Assembly: GCF_900102915.1 (NCBI RefSeq)
Contig: NZ_FNGG01000004.1
Location: 1-64,000, forward strand
Reading direction: 5' to 3'
Length of the DNA: 64,000 nt
Source of the DNA: Salinimicrobium catena
Lineage (GTDB): Bacteria; Bacteroidota; Bacteroidia; Flavobacteriales; Flavobacteriaceae
Part shown: positions 35,759 to 43,106 of the stretch, piece after piece
Position numbering within the stretch: position 1 is the first letter of the stretch
Layout of the letters: each line of letters opens with the position of its first letter
Notes under the pieces: generated by a model
What the model saw: only the letters and a program-made list of their open reading frames with translations
Database searches by the model: none
Told to the model about the DNA's origin: nothing
Position numbers and translations under genes: made by a program

Positions 35759-35799
35759 TGACTGTTAGCAATTGGCCTTTAGCTGTTGGCTTCTTGTCC
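35758..35799. repeat. Degenerate heptamer block (TTAGCTG/TTGGCTT class)
   Basis: Six 7-mers: TTGACTG, TTAGCAA, TTGGCCT, TTAGCTG, TTGGCTT, CTTGTCC, abutting the methyltransferase start codon. Between this block and 35839 I see no gene. Confidence 0.8.
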
Positions 35800-35838
35800 T
35801 AAGTAGCGCCACTTGTCTCCGTAGCTAAGGGAAGGAGG

Positions 35839-35880
35839 TTTGGATATTGGAATTTGGAATTTGGTCTTTGGTTTTTAATT
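35839..35880. repeat. Degenerate heptamer block (TTTGGAA class)
   Basis: Six 7-mers: TTTGGAT, ATTGGAA, TTTGGAA, TTTGGTC, TTTGGTT, TTTAATT. The same class is at 55928-55983 and, inverted, at 54799-54826. The rest of the gap to 35994 holds no recognisable feature. Confidence 0.85.
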
Positions 35881-35994
35881 ACGGCTTCGCCGCTGCCGGT
35901 CCCATTATGGACGGCACGGCTGTTGGTCAAATATATATAGTTTCAGGGGGTTTTCTTAAAAATTTTGTGTCTTTCATCGAGAAAACACACACTT

Positions 35995-36888
35995 TCATCC
36001 TCTAGGAGGAAACGGACAGCTTTTTAACAAACTATGCTGCAACAGCTTAAGGTTTTCGGCCTTAGGGGAAGCCGGAAATCGTTCGGTCAATTTAATAAAT
36101 TCTTCAGTAGAAAAAGCACGGTTAAGAAATTCCGGTTCATAAACCGGAAGCCCTACCGACTCCAGGTAATCTGCGAATTTGACCCCGTCCCCAAAGAGCT
36201 TGTCTGAAAATTCTACCCATACCGAAGGGATCCCATAAGCATGGGAAACGATCAGGCCATGCAGGGAGGAAGAGATCGTGTTCTCACACTCCAGGATTTG
36301 CAGGGTCACCGCCTCCACATCCAGGGTCATCATGTCGATCACCCTTATTTCCTTATTATCTTTATAGGTTTCGGAAACTTCTTTAAAATCATGATAGTGC
36401 GGAATGATCCCGACCTTATATTTCTTCTCTACCTGCGGATCGTAATAAAGCGGCAGCAACAAGGCGGGGTCGCCATAGACTTCAGGACAATCATAGCCTA
36501 ATCTGAGCAGGAACTCCCGTGTTCTCGGGCCGCGGACTGCACGAAATTCGGCCGGGGCGACCTGTTGTTTCCGATCAATGATCCCGCTCCCCCACACGAT
36601 ACTGTCTTCGGTAGCGTGGTGAATGATGCTCCCAATCGCCAGGTAATTCCTCTTATTTAGTTTATACCAGGGCTGCTTCTTGGGATGGACCCACTTCACC
36701 AGTCTGCCAGAGACCTTTTCCACCAGGTATTTGGAAAGCAGGTCGCCGTAATTCTCTTTGTCCTTGAAAATGAATTTGCGTTCGCTCCAGTAGAACAACG
36801 GGATCGTTTTTCCGTTTTCCGTTTTCTGTTTACCGTAATTCAGTTGTGGATTGCGGGTTCCGGGGTGTCGGTTTTTAGTCTGGGCCAT
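35995..36888 (-). CDS. Polysaccharide pyruvyl transferase with repeat-encoded N-terminus
   Basis: The likely start is ATG at 36888 (MAQTKNRHPG); the open frame extends to 37017 but through another repeat block and into the divergent gene's promoter. The 297-residue product begins with about 27 residues encoded by heptamers (including TRNPQLNYGKQKTENGKT), then the family core: YWSERKFIFKDKENYGDLLS, LAIGSIIHHATEDSIVWGSG, FRAVRGPRTREFLLRLG, VYGDPALLLPL and ISSSLHGLIVSHAYGIPSVW. Compared with its paralogue at 32,251, the native first 15-20 residues appear replaced by repeat sequence. Confidence 0.83.
   Translation of the reverse strand: MAQTKNRHPGTRNPQLNYGKQKTENGKTIPLFYWSERKFIFKDKENYGDLLSKYLVEKVSGRLVKWVHPKKQPWYKLNKRNYLAIGSIIHHATEDSIVWGSGIIDRKQQVAPAEFRAVRGPRTREFLLRLGYDCPEVYGDPALLLPLYYDPQVEKKYKVGIIPHYHDFKEVSETYKDNKEIRVIDMMTLDVEAVTLQILECENTISSSLHGLIVSHAYGIPSVWVEFSDKLFGDGVKFADYLESVGLPVYEPEFLNRAFSTEEFIKLTERFPASPKAENLKLLQHSLLKSCPFPPRG
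36805..36881. repeat. Heptamer block inside a coding region
   Basis: Eleven 7-mers, 77 bases: CGTTTTT, CCGTTTT, CCGTTTT, CTGTTTA, CCGTAAT, TCAGTTG, TGGATTG, CGGGTTC, CGGGGTG, TCGGTTT, TTAGTCT. Translated as the N-terminus of the pyruvyl transferase. The last words are looser than the first five. Confidence 0.75.
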
Positions 36889-36950
36889 AATTGAAGTAAT
36901 CGATTGGTCTGATCCTGTAAAATTTGAACCGGAATTTAAATCTTTGGAGC

Positions 36951-36992
36951 AAAGTACAACAGAAAACTGAGAACAGTAAACAGAAAACGGTT
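36951..36992. repeat. Degenerate heptamer block (GTAAACA/GAAAACT class)
   Basis: Six 7-mers: AAAGTAC, AACAGAA, AACTGAG, AACAGTA, AACAGAA, AACGGTT. It lies between the divergent pyruvyl transferase and glycosyltransferase genes. Confidence 0.8.
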
Positions 36993-36998
36993 TTTCCA

Positions 36999-37006
36999 TA
37001 TATTTG
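36999..37006 (+). promoter_or_regulatory. Bacteroidota -7 promoter element
   Basis: TATATTTG, an exact TAnnTTTG, 20 bases before the ATG at 37026. It directly follows the heptamer block. Confidence 0.55.
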
Positions 37007-37025
37007 ATCCCACCCATCTATTTCA

Positions 37026-38423
37026 ATGGAAAAAATCAAAAAGAAAAAGATCCTTATCCTCCTCCCCGACGGTGTTGGATTGCGCAATTTCGCCTTTACC
37101 TCTTTCGTGGAGATCGGGGAGAAAATGGGTTGGGAAGTGATCTTCTGGAATCACACTCCCTTCGATCTGACCGAGATAGGATATTCAGAAATAAAGCTTG
37201 AGGGAAAACCTCGGGCAAAGACCGACCTGCTGAAGCGGGCGAAGATCGAAGCGGAACTGGATCATTTCAGCGAACAATTCAAGGATCAGGTATACCAGAC
37301 CTATAAATTCCCGCCTTCTAACAAAGGACTGAAAAAAAAGGTGAAAAATATCCTGGTTTCTAATCTGGTCAAAACCCACAGGGGGGAATCCGGCCTGCGG
37401 GAGTTGAGGGACAAGATGAGAAAGTCCGAAAGAAAAGGCGATCTCTACAGGCATTGCAAGTCTGTGCTGGATGAGGAAAAACCCGACCTGGTCTTTTGCA
37501 CCAATCAGCGGCCGGTAACGGCTATCGCGCCATTGACCGCGGCAGCAGACCTGGGCATTCCCACAGCCACCTTTATCTTTTCCTGGGACAACCTGCCCAA
37601 GGCCACCATGGTAGTGGAAACCGATCATTACTTTGTGTGGAGCGAATATATGAAGCAGGAGCTGCTCACCTATTACCCTTTCATTTCACCCGCACAGATC
37701 CATATCACCGGGAGTCCGCAGTTCGAGCCGCATTTTGATGAGAGCCTTAGAAGATCGCGGGAAGAATTCTTCCGGGAACACGATCTGGACCCCAACAAAG
37801 AATACCTGTGTTTTAGCGGGGATGACGTGACCACCTGCCCCGATGATCAGCATTACCTGGCAGATATAGCTGAAGCAGTGCAGGGGCTGAATAGGAAGGG
37901 GCATAACCTGGGGATCCTCTTCAGAAGGTGCCCGGTTGATCTTTCTTCTCGTTACGAAGAGGTATTAAGTAAGTACAATAACCTCATCATACCCGTAGTC
38001 CCAAAATGGAAAAAAGCGGGGAAAAACTGGAACAGCGTCCTGCCCACTAAAGAAGATCTGGAACTGCAGGTAAATACCCTTCTGCACACCAAAGCTGTGA
38101 TTAACCTGGCCTCTTCAATGGTCTTTGATTATGCTGTTTTTGAAAAGCCCTGCCTGTACCTGAACTATGAAGTGGACAACAAAGAAGATGAAAATTGGAG
38201 TCCTGAAAAGGTGTATAATTTTGTACATTTTAGAAGCATGCCTTCGCAGGACGCTGTGGTCTGGCTGGATTCTAGAGAGGAGATCACAAAGAAACTCAAG
38301 GTGTTGTTGAACGGTTCATCAGAAATTGTCAAGAAAGCGCAGCAGTGGTTTGAAATAATTAATCAACATCCTCCACAAGAGGCTTCGAAAAAAATATGGA
38401 AGGAGATAGAGAACATAATATAA
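37026..38423 (+). CDS. Putative GT-B glycosyltransferase, family not recognised
   Basis: A 465-residue protein. It opens with a Rossmann strand (KKILILLPDGVGLRNFAFTS), followed by a charged helical region to about residue 130. PTATFIFSWDNLPKATMVVE is a nucleotide-sugar-type loop, and HYFVWSEYMKQELLTYYP with IHITGSPQFEPHFD matches the interdomain region of GT-B enzymes of capsule and teichoic acid types. LLHTKAVINLASSMVFDYAV resembles their C-terminal donor site. It begins a plus-strand group of three overlapping genes. Role in the glycan is inferred. Confidence 0.65.
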   Translation: MEKIKKKKILILLPDGVGLRNFAFTSFVEIGEKMGWEVIFWNHTPFDLTEIGYSEIKLEGKPRAKTDLLKRAKIEAELDHFSEQFKDQVYQTYKFPPSNKGLKKKVKNILVSNLVKTHRGESGLRELRDKMRKSERKGDLYRHCKSVLDEEKPDLVFCTNQRPVTAIAPLTAAADLGIPTATFIFSWDNLPKATMVVETDHYFVWSEYMKQELLTYYPFISPAQIHITGSPQFEPHFDESLRRSREEFFREHDLDPNKEYLCFSGDDVTTCPDDQHYLADIAEAVQGLNRKGHNLGILFRRCPVDLSSRYEEVLSKYNNLIIPVVPKWKKAGKNWNSVLPTKEDLELQVNTLLHTKAVINLASSMVFDYAVFEKPCLYLNYEVDNKEDENWSPEKVYNFVHFRSMPSQDAVVWLDSREEITKKLKVLLNGSSEIVKKAQQWFEIINQHPPQEASKKIWKEIENII

Positions 38424-39223
38424 AAACTGTAGATCAAGAGATCATTTTTTTTAATTCCTATCTACCCAGAACAGGTCATAATTTCGCTGCAGAAGTAATA
38501 AAAATTTTTAGCGAGCATGAAGTGCTTGCCCATAACCGGAGTGAAACAAGGATCTCTACAATATTAGATTCTTATTACGAGATCAGGGCGCGGAATTTCT
38601 ATGAATCGGACAGAAAATTCCTGGACACTCTTTTCATTAATGACCTTCGAAAAAAAATTCTTGATCAGTCACCAAGGAAGTATATTATGATCAAGGACAC
38701 TTCCTTTAAAGGTGTAGAGCTGATGCCGGAAATTTTTCCGGATGACCTGCATTTTATCCTCATCAGAGATCCAAAAAGCGTATTTCTCTCACTACTAAAG
38801 GGAATGAATTTGAAAAAGCGATCTTTGAGAAATAAGGTAAAGCGATTTGGTATTCCGGCAGGTCTGTACCCTTATTTTTACAGTAAAAAGATCAGCTCTC
38901 AAGTCCTAAAGAAATTTCCGGATCTACGTGCACATACGATCATAAGGTATGAAGACCTCGTAAGGAAAGACGAAAAGACCCTGTTGTTATTAAAAGAAAA
39001 GTTTGCCACTAAGAAGAACCTGGAACAGATCAAAAAAGAAATTGATGATATTCAGGTGATAAACACTTCTTTTTTTGAAGAAACGGGAGCAAAAAACATT
39101 TGGGACAGAAAACCGAAAACTTCAACTTTTAACCCTTTAAAGCGAAAAAAATTCAGTTTCACAATTGTAAAGGCGGTTGAATTGGGGAGCAGGGAATTAC
39201 GCAGAAAACTGAACTACATTTAA
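38396..39223 (+). CDS. Sulfotransferase family protein
   Basis: A 275-residue protein. FFNSYLPRTGHNFAAEVIKI is a P-loop variant (PRTGHNF in place of PKSGTTL), and LHFILIRDPKSVFLSLLKGM is the 3'-phosphate site of sulfotransferases. TIIRYEDLVRKDEKTLLLLK fits the family. The start overlaps the upstream gene by 28 bases, suggesting coupling. The unusual P-loop may change donor handling, but the rest is typical. It would sulfate a glycan with PAPS. Confidence 0.8.
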   Translation: MEGDREHNIKTVDQEIIFFNSYLPRTGHNFAAEVIKIFSEHEVLAHNRSETRISTILDSYYEIRARNFYESDRKFLDTLFINDLRKKILDQSPRKYIMIKDTSFKGVELMPEIFPDDLHFILIRDPKSVFLSLLKGMNLKKRSLRNKVKRFGIPAGLYPYFYSKKISSQVLKKFPDLRAHTIIRYEDLVRKDEKTLLLLKEKFATKKNLEQIKKEIDDIQVINTSFFEETGAKNIWDRKPKTSTFNPLKRKKFSFTIVKAVELGSRELRRKLNYI

Positions 39224-39224
39224 T

Positions 39225-40385
39225 ATGCATCTTGCCTTTCTCACATCTGAATACCCTCACCCCCGCACCGGACCGGCCGCGGGCATAGGTACCAGCATTA
39301 AGAACATGGCCGAAGCCATGGCGGAAAAAGATATTCGGATCTCTGTTTTTATCTACGGGCAACATGAGAATGACATTTTCACGGAGGGCGGCATAAAGTT
39401 CCACCTCATCAGACAACAAAAATTCAGGTTCCTGGGCTGGTACCTGCACCGGAAATTCCTTCAGAACTACCTCAACAAATACATAGCCGTGGATTGCATC
39501 GATGCTCTTGAAGCCCCCGACTGGACCGGGATCACCGCCTTCATGAGCCTGAGGTGCCCCCTGGTGATCAGGATGAACGGCAGCGACACCTACTTTTGTC
39601 ACCTGGAGAAAAGGCCTCAAAAGAAGAAGAATTTCTGGTTCGAGAAAATGGCCCTTCACGGGGCAGAACATTTATTGTCAGTAAGCCGGTTCACCGCGGA
39701 AGAAACAAAGAGGCTGTTCGGAGTAAGGCGGGAGATAAACATAATACCAAATTCGATAGATGCAAAAACTTTTCAATCCAAAACCCAGGAGTATACTCCA
39801 AACAGGATCCTGTACTTTGGAAGCATCATCCGCAAAAAAGGCGTCCTGGAGCTGCCCGGCATCTTCCAGGAGGTGCTTAAGAAGGCGCCGGAGGCAGAAC
39901 TTGTGCTGGTCGGGAAAGACGTGAAGGACAGGAACACAGGAAGGTCCACAAAAGAGCTGATGGAGAAGGAATTCTCTCCTGAAGCCCTGAAAAGAGTAAA
40001 ATGGAGGGGCCCCATGCCTTACGATCGGGTGCTGAAGGAGATCGCCCAAGCCCATGTAGTGGTTCTCCCCTCCTTCGCCGAAGCCCTGCCCATGACTTGG
40101 ATAGAGGCTATGGCCATGGAAAAAGCCCTGGTCACTTCAGATATAGGCTGGGCAAAAGAAGTGATGATCGACGGAGAAACAGGTTTTACTGTAGACCCCA
40201 AAGAGCATGAGCAATATGCTGCAAAGATCCTCCGGTTGCTAAAAGATCCAAGCCTGACAAAGAAGATGGGAAAGGCCGCGAGGGAAAGGGTTTTGGAGAA
40301 GTTCTCCACCGAGGTGGTGGTGGAGAAGAACATCACGTTCTATGAAGGAGTGGTCAGTGGGCAGAGGACAGAGGATGGTATTTGA
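39225..40385 (+). CDS. Glycosyltransferase family 4
   Basis: A 386-residue GT-B enzyme. It opens HLAFLTSEYPHPRTGPAAGI, then LVIRMNGSDTYFCHLEKRPQ, NRILYFGSIIRKKGVLELPG and VVLPSFAEALPMTWIEAMAM with donor glutamates, followed by VTSDIGWAKEVMIDGETGF. It follows the sulfotransferase by one base. The final residues (about VSGQRTEDGI) are encoded by the heptamer block at 40,350-40,419, so the natural C-terminus may have been replaced by read-through into repeat DNA. Confidence 0.92.
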   Translation: MHLAFLTSEYPHPRTGPAAGIGTSIKNMAEAMAEKDIRISVFIYGQHENDIFTEGGIKFHLIRQQKFRFLGWYLHRKFLQNYLNKYIAVDCIDALEAPDWTGITAFMSLRCPLVIRMNGSDTYFCHLEKRPQKKKNFWFEKMALHGAEHLLSVSRFTAEETKRLFGVRREINIIPNSIDAKTFQSKTQEYTPNRILYFGSIIRKKGVLELPGIFQEVLKKAPEAELVLVGKDVKDRNTGRSTKELMEKEFSPEALKRVKWRGPMPYDRVLKEIAQAHVVVLPSFAEALPMTWIEAMAMEKALVTSDIGWAKEVMIDGETGFTVDPKEHEQYAAKILRLLKDPSLTKKMGKAARERVLEKFSTEVVVEKNITFYEGVVSGQRTEDGI

Positions 40386-40419
40386 TTTGTTTGTGATTTG
40401 TGGTTTGTGGTTTGTGGTG
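40350..40419. repeat. Degenerate heptamer block (CAGAGGA then TTTGTGG classes)
   Basis: Ten 7-mers: GTGGTCA, GTGGGCA, GAGGACA, GAGGATG, GTATTTG, ATTTGTT, TGTGATT, TGTGGTT, TGTGGTT, TGTGGTG. It straddles the GT4 stop codon. The 353-base gap to 40738 otherwise holds two TTGCGAG-family elements and a promoter. Confidence 0.85.
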
Positions 40420-40432
40420 CTAATTCGCGGGT

Positions 40433-40545
40433 CGTCATTGCGAGACGGCCGGAGGCCGGCGTGGCAATCTGTTGTGATTTTCTCTGAACATGATTGTGAC
40501 TATGCTACATGAGATTGCTTCGGTCGTGCCTCCCTCGCAAAGACG
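40433..40545. repeat. TTGCGAG-family intergenic element, copy 1
   Basis: A 113-bp element. It begins CGTCATTGCGAG and ends CTCGCAAAGACG, with inner words GGCAATCTGTTGTGATTTTC and GAGATTGCTTCGGTCGTGCC that pair imperfectly. It belongs to a widespread bacterial family of imperfect palindromes. Confidence 0.85.
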
Positions 40546-40558
40546 GTTTCATATGAGG

Positions 40559-40668
40559 CTTTGAGCGAATCCGCAGGACGAGCGTGGCAATCTGCCGTGG
40601 CTTACTCTGCACATGATCGTGACTATGCTACATGAGATTGCTTCGGTCGTTCCTCCCTCGCAAAGACG
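40559..40668. repeat. TTGCGAG-family intergenic element, copy 2
   Basis: Second copy, about 110 bp, with a degraded left end (CTTTGAGCG) and intact right end CTCGCAAAGACG. A further right-end fragment (CCTCACAAAGACG) is at 40693-40705. Confidence 0.8.
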
Positions 40669-40714
40669 GTTCCATTGAAAAAGAAGACCAGTCCTCACAA
40701 AGACGTTCCACAAT

Positions 40715-40735
40715 GACATTTTTATTACTTTAGCT
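40715..40735 (+). promoter_or_regulatory. Promoter-like segment upstream of neuC, shared with two other genes
   Basis: A 21-base segment with TACTTTAG, one mismatch from TAnnTTTG. The same sequence with one change is at 43051-43071 and a variant at 45031-45055. It ends 3 bases before the ATG, so a nearly leaderless transcript is possible. Confidence 0.55.
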
Positions 40736-40738
40736 ACC

Positions 40739-41896
40739 ATGAACAAACGAAAGATCTGCGTCGTGGTTACGGCCCGTCCATCCTACAGCAGGATCAAAAC
40801 GGCTTTGACCGCAATCCATAATCATCCTCAGCTGGAACTGCAGCTGGTCATCGCGGGCTCTGCCCTGCTCGACCGCTACGGAAACGCGGTGGATTTTATT
40901 GAAAAAGACGGTTTTCCCATTGCGGCAAAGGTTTTCATGGTGCTGGAGGGAGAGAATCCAACCACCATGGCAAAGACGACCGGACTGGGTGTGATGGAAC
41001 TCACCAATGTATTCTATAATCTCAAGCCTGACGCGGTGATCACCATTGCCGATCGATTTGAGACGATCGCCACTTCTATCGCTGCGGCTTACCAGAACAT
41101 TCCCCTGGTGCATGTACAGGGAGGGGAGGTAACCGGCAGCATAGATGAAAAGGTACGGCATTCAAACACCAAACTCGCCGATCTGCACCTGGTAGCTTCG
41201 GAAGACGCGCGGGAACGGGTGATCAAACTCGGGGAAGATCCCGAAAAGGTGCTCAACACCGGCTGTCCCTCCATTGATCTGGCAAAAACCATCGCGGAGA
41301 GTCCGAACCTGGATTTTGATCCGGTCGAAAAGTATGGCGGCGTGGGTGCCGATCTCGACTGGAAAAACGGATACATCGTGGTCATGCAGCATCCCGTAAC
41401 CACGGAATACAAAGAATCCAAAAAACACGTTACCGAGACCTTAAAGGCTATTAAAGCTCTTGGATATCCAACCTTCTGGTTTTGGCCGAACGTGGACGCG
41501 GGATCTGACGGAACCTCAAATGCCATTAGAACATTTCGCGAGCTTGAAAAACCCCAGAACATTCACTTTTTTAAGAACATGGACCCCCTGGATTTTTTAA
41601 AACTGTTGAAGAACGCAAAGGCCCTGGTCGGGAATTCCAGCGCCGGCCTTCGGGAGTGCGCCTACCTTGGCATCCCCGTGGTGAACATCGGCAACCGGCA
41701 GCACCGTAGATGTCGGGCAGATAATGTCACCGATGTAGGTTACCATGAACAGGAGATCCTGGAAGCGACCCAAAATGCCATTAACCGGGAGCATTTTCCG
41801 GTCTCGCACTTATACGGCAACGGGAATTCCGGAAAAAGGATCGCAGAGATCCTGGCAAGCGTGGAGTTGACATTCAGTAAATATATTACTTACTAA
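40739..41896 (+). CDS. neuC: UDP-N-acetylglucosamine 2-epimerase, hydrolysing (NeuC/LegG-type)
   Basis: A 385-residue GT-B-fold epimerase of the hydrolysing class, which releases a ManNAc-type sugar for NeuB. Visible motifs are KICVVVTARPSYSRIKTALT, NLKPDAVITIADRFETIATS, PLVHVQGGEVTGSIDEKVRH, HSNTKLADLHLVASEDARER and LVGNSSAGLRECAYLGIPVV. The GGEVTGSIDE motif separates it from WecB (18,162). Its substrate could be UDP-GlcNAc (NeuC) or UDP-diNAc-bacillosamine (LegG); no Leg-specific genes were seen here. Confidence 0.9.
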   Translation: MNKRKICVVVTARPSYSRIKTALTAIHNHPQLELQLVIAGSALLDRYGNAVDFIEKDGFPIAAKVFMVLEGENPTTMAKTTGLGVMELTNVFYNLKPDAVITIADRFETIATSIAAAYQNIPLVHVQGGEVTGSIDEKVRHSNTKLADLHLVASEDARERVIKLGEDPEKVLNTGCPSIDLAKTIAESPNLDFDPVEKYGGVGADLDWKNGYIVVMQHPVTTEYKESKKHVTETLKAIKALGYPTFWFWPNVDAGSDGTSNAIRTFRELEKPQNIHFFKNMDPLDFLKLLKNAKALVGNSSAGLRECAYLGIPVVNIGNRQHRRCRADNVTDVGYHEQEILEATQNAINREHFPVSHLYGNGNSGKRIAEILASVELTFSKYITY

Positions 41897-41926
41897 TAGA
41901 GGGCAAGGCGACAAACAAGCGCGGAA

Positions 41927-42038
41927 CGTCTTTGCGAGGCTGGGAACCCAGCCGTGGCAATCTGCCGTGGCTTACACTGAACATAATCGTGACATTGCGA
42001 CTTGAGATTGCTTCGGTCGTACCTCCCTCGCAAAGACG
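41927..42038. repeat. TTGCGAG-family intergenic element, copy 3
   Basis: About 112 bp from CGTCTTTGCGAG to CTCGCAAAGACG, between neuC and the GIY-YIG gene. Confidence 0.85.
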
Positions 42039-42056
42039 CTTATATATGTTATTCCC

Positions 42057-42356
42057 TTATTGAAAAAAGAACAACCAATCAGCTGCCAGATCATGCCACT
42101 CCGGGTTTAAACTGGCAATTAGCTTTTCCTTAGCCTTGCGACTGCCGGCCTTTATTTTTTTCTCATACTCTATAGCTTGTGAAATGTTGGGGAATTCCTG
42201 ATAATAAACAAGTTGATCACAGTTATATCGCGCTGTAAATCCTTTGTAGGCCTTTATTTTGTGTTGATATATTCTTTTAATGAGGTTTGAAGTCACACCG
42301 ATATATAGTACCGTGTGATTTTTATTAGTGAGAATATAGACATAGGAAAAGTGCAT
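42057..42356 (-). CDS. Small GIY-YIG nuclease-domain protein
   Basis: A 99-residue single-domain protein; ATG at 42356 is preferred over a TTG 6 bases upstream. FSYVYILTNKNHTVLYIGVT supplies the GIY-YIG strands (YVY and YIG), NLIKRIYQHK contains the conserved Arg, and the C-terminal region has the catalytic Glu in ISQAIEYEKKIKAGSRKAKE. Such stand-alone proteins are common in Bacteroidota; their role is unknown. It sits between a solitary TTGCGAG element and the 128-bp tandem array, on the opposite strand from neighbouring genes, which raises the question of a link with repeat spread. Confidence 0.88.
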   Translation of the reverse strand: MHFSYVYILTNKNHTVLYIGVTSNLIKRIYQHKIKAYKGFTARYNCDQLVYYQEFPNISQAIEYEKKIKAGSRKAKEKLIASLNPEWHDLAADWLFFFQ

Positions 42357-42418
42357 CTTCAAATTTACTTGATTACTACTACTAACTTATTAAAAGAAGT
42401 TAAATTCTAGTATTGCAG

Positions 42419-42971
42419 GTGAGATTGCTTCGGTAGTACCTCCCTAGGAAAAACGTCTTACAATGCGGATCGTCTTTGCGAGAACGCCAGAGGCGGGTGA
42501 AGCAATCTTCCATGGTTGACTCCAATTATGTTTGGGACTGTGCGACATGAGATTGCTTCGGTCGTACCTCCCTCGCAAAGACGTCTTACAATGCGGATCG
42601 TCTTTGCGAATACACCGCAGGCGGGTGAAGCAATTTGCCGTGGTTGACTCCAATTATGATTGTGACTGTACGACTTGAGAATGCTTCGGTCGTACCTCCC
42701 TCGCAAAGACATCTTACAATGCGGATCGTCTTGGCGAATACACCGCAGGCGGGTGAAGCAATTTGCCGTGGTTGACTCCAATTATGTTTGGGACTGTACG
42801 ACTTGAGATTGCTTCGGTCGTACCTCCCTCGCAAAGACGTCTTACAATGCGGATCGTCTTTGCGAGCACGCTGCAAGCGGGCGAAGCAATCTGCCGTGGT
42901 TTACTGCAATTATGTATGATCGTGACTGTGCGACGTGAGATTGCTTCGGTCGTGCCTCCCTCGCAAAGACG
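42419..42971. repeat. 128-bp tandem array of TTGCGAG-family elements
   Basis: Four full units start at 42471, 42599, 42727 and 42855, exactly 128 apart. Each is a 113-base palindromic element (CGTCTTTGCGAG to CTCGCAAAGACG, with occasional changes) followed by a 15-base spacer TCTTACAATGCGGAT. A right half plus spacer (42419-42470) precedes them. A left/right fragment with CTCGCAATGACG-like end is at 43008-43042. Short open frames on both strands here are repeats, not genes. No other gene lies between 42357 and 43106. Confidence 0.92.
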
Positions 42972-43050
42972 TATCATAGAAATAGTGACTTTGGCAACTT
43001 ATAAAATGTGAGGCAGGTTTAGGCTTTGCCTCGCAATGACGTTCGCCAAG

Positions 43051-43071
43051 GACATTTTTACTACTTTAGCT
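43051..43071 (+). promoter_or_regulatory. Promoter-like segment upstream of the deacetylase
   Basis: Identical to 40715-40735 except one base. It contains TACTTTAG. It directly follows the end of a TTGCGAG fragment and is followed by a heptamer leader. Confidence 0.55.
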
Positions 43072-43106
43072 CAAACAGTAAACGGTAAACTGCAAACAGA
43101 ACCAGA
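43072..43106. repeat. Heptamer block forming the 5' leader of the deacetylase
   Basis: Five 7-mers end exactly at the ATG: CAAACAG, TAAACGG, TAAACTG, CAAACAG, AACCAGA. Same class as 36951-36992. Confidence 0.8.

Noticed and set aside
36945-36957. A -7 element for the pyruvyl transferase on the minus strand (TACTTTGC)
   Set aside because: It has only one base between TA and TTTG instead of two, so it does not fit TAnnTTTG well enough to list.
42471-42971. Regular array that might be read as CRISPR
   Set aside because: The unit is 128 bp and the 15-base spacer is the same in each copy; there are no unique spacers and no cas genes.
42444-43011. Open frames of 69-107 codons on both strands in the 128-bp array
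   Set aside because: They repeat the same peptide with the repeat period and are non-coding by every sign.
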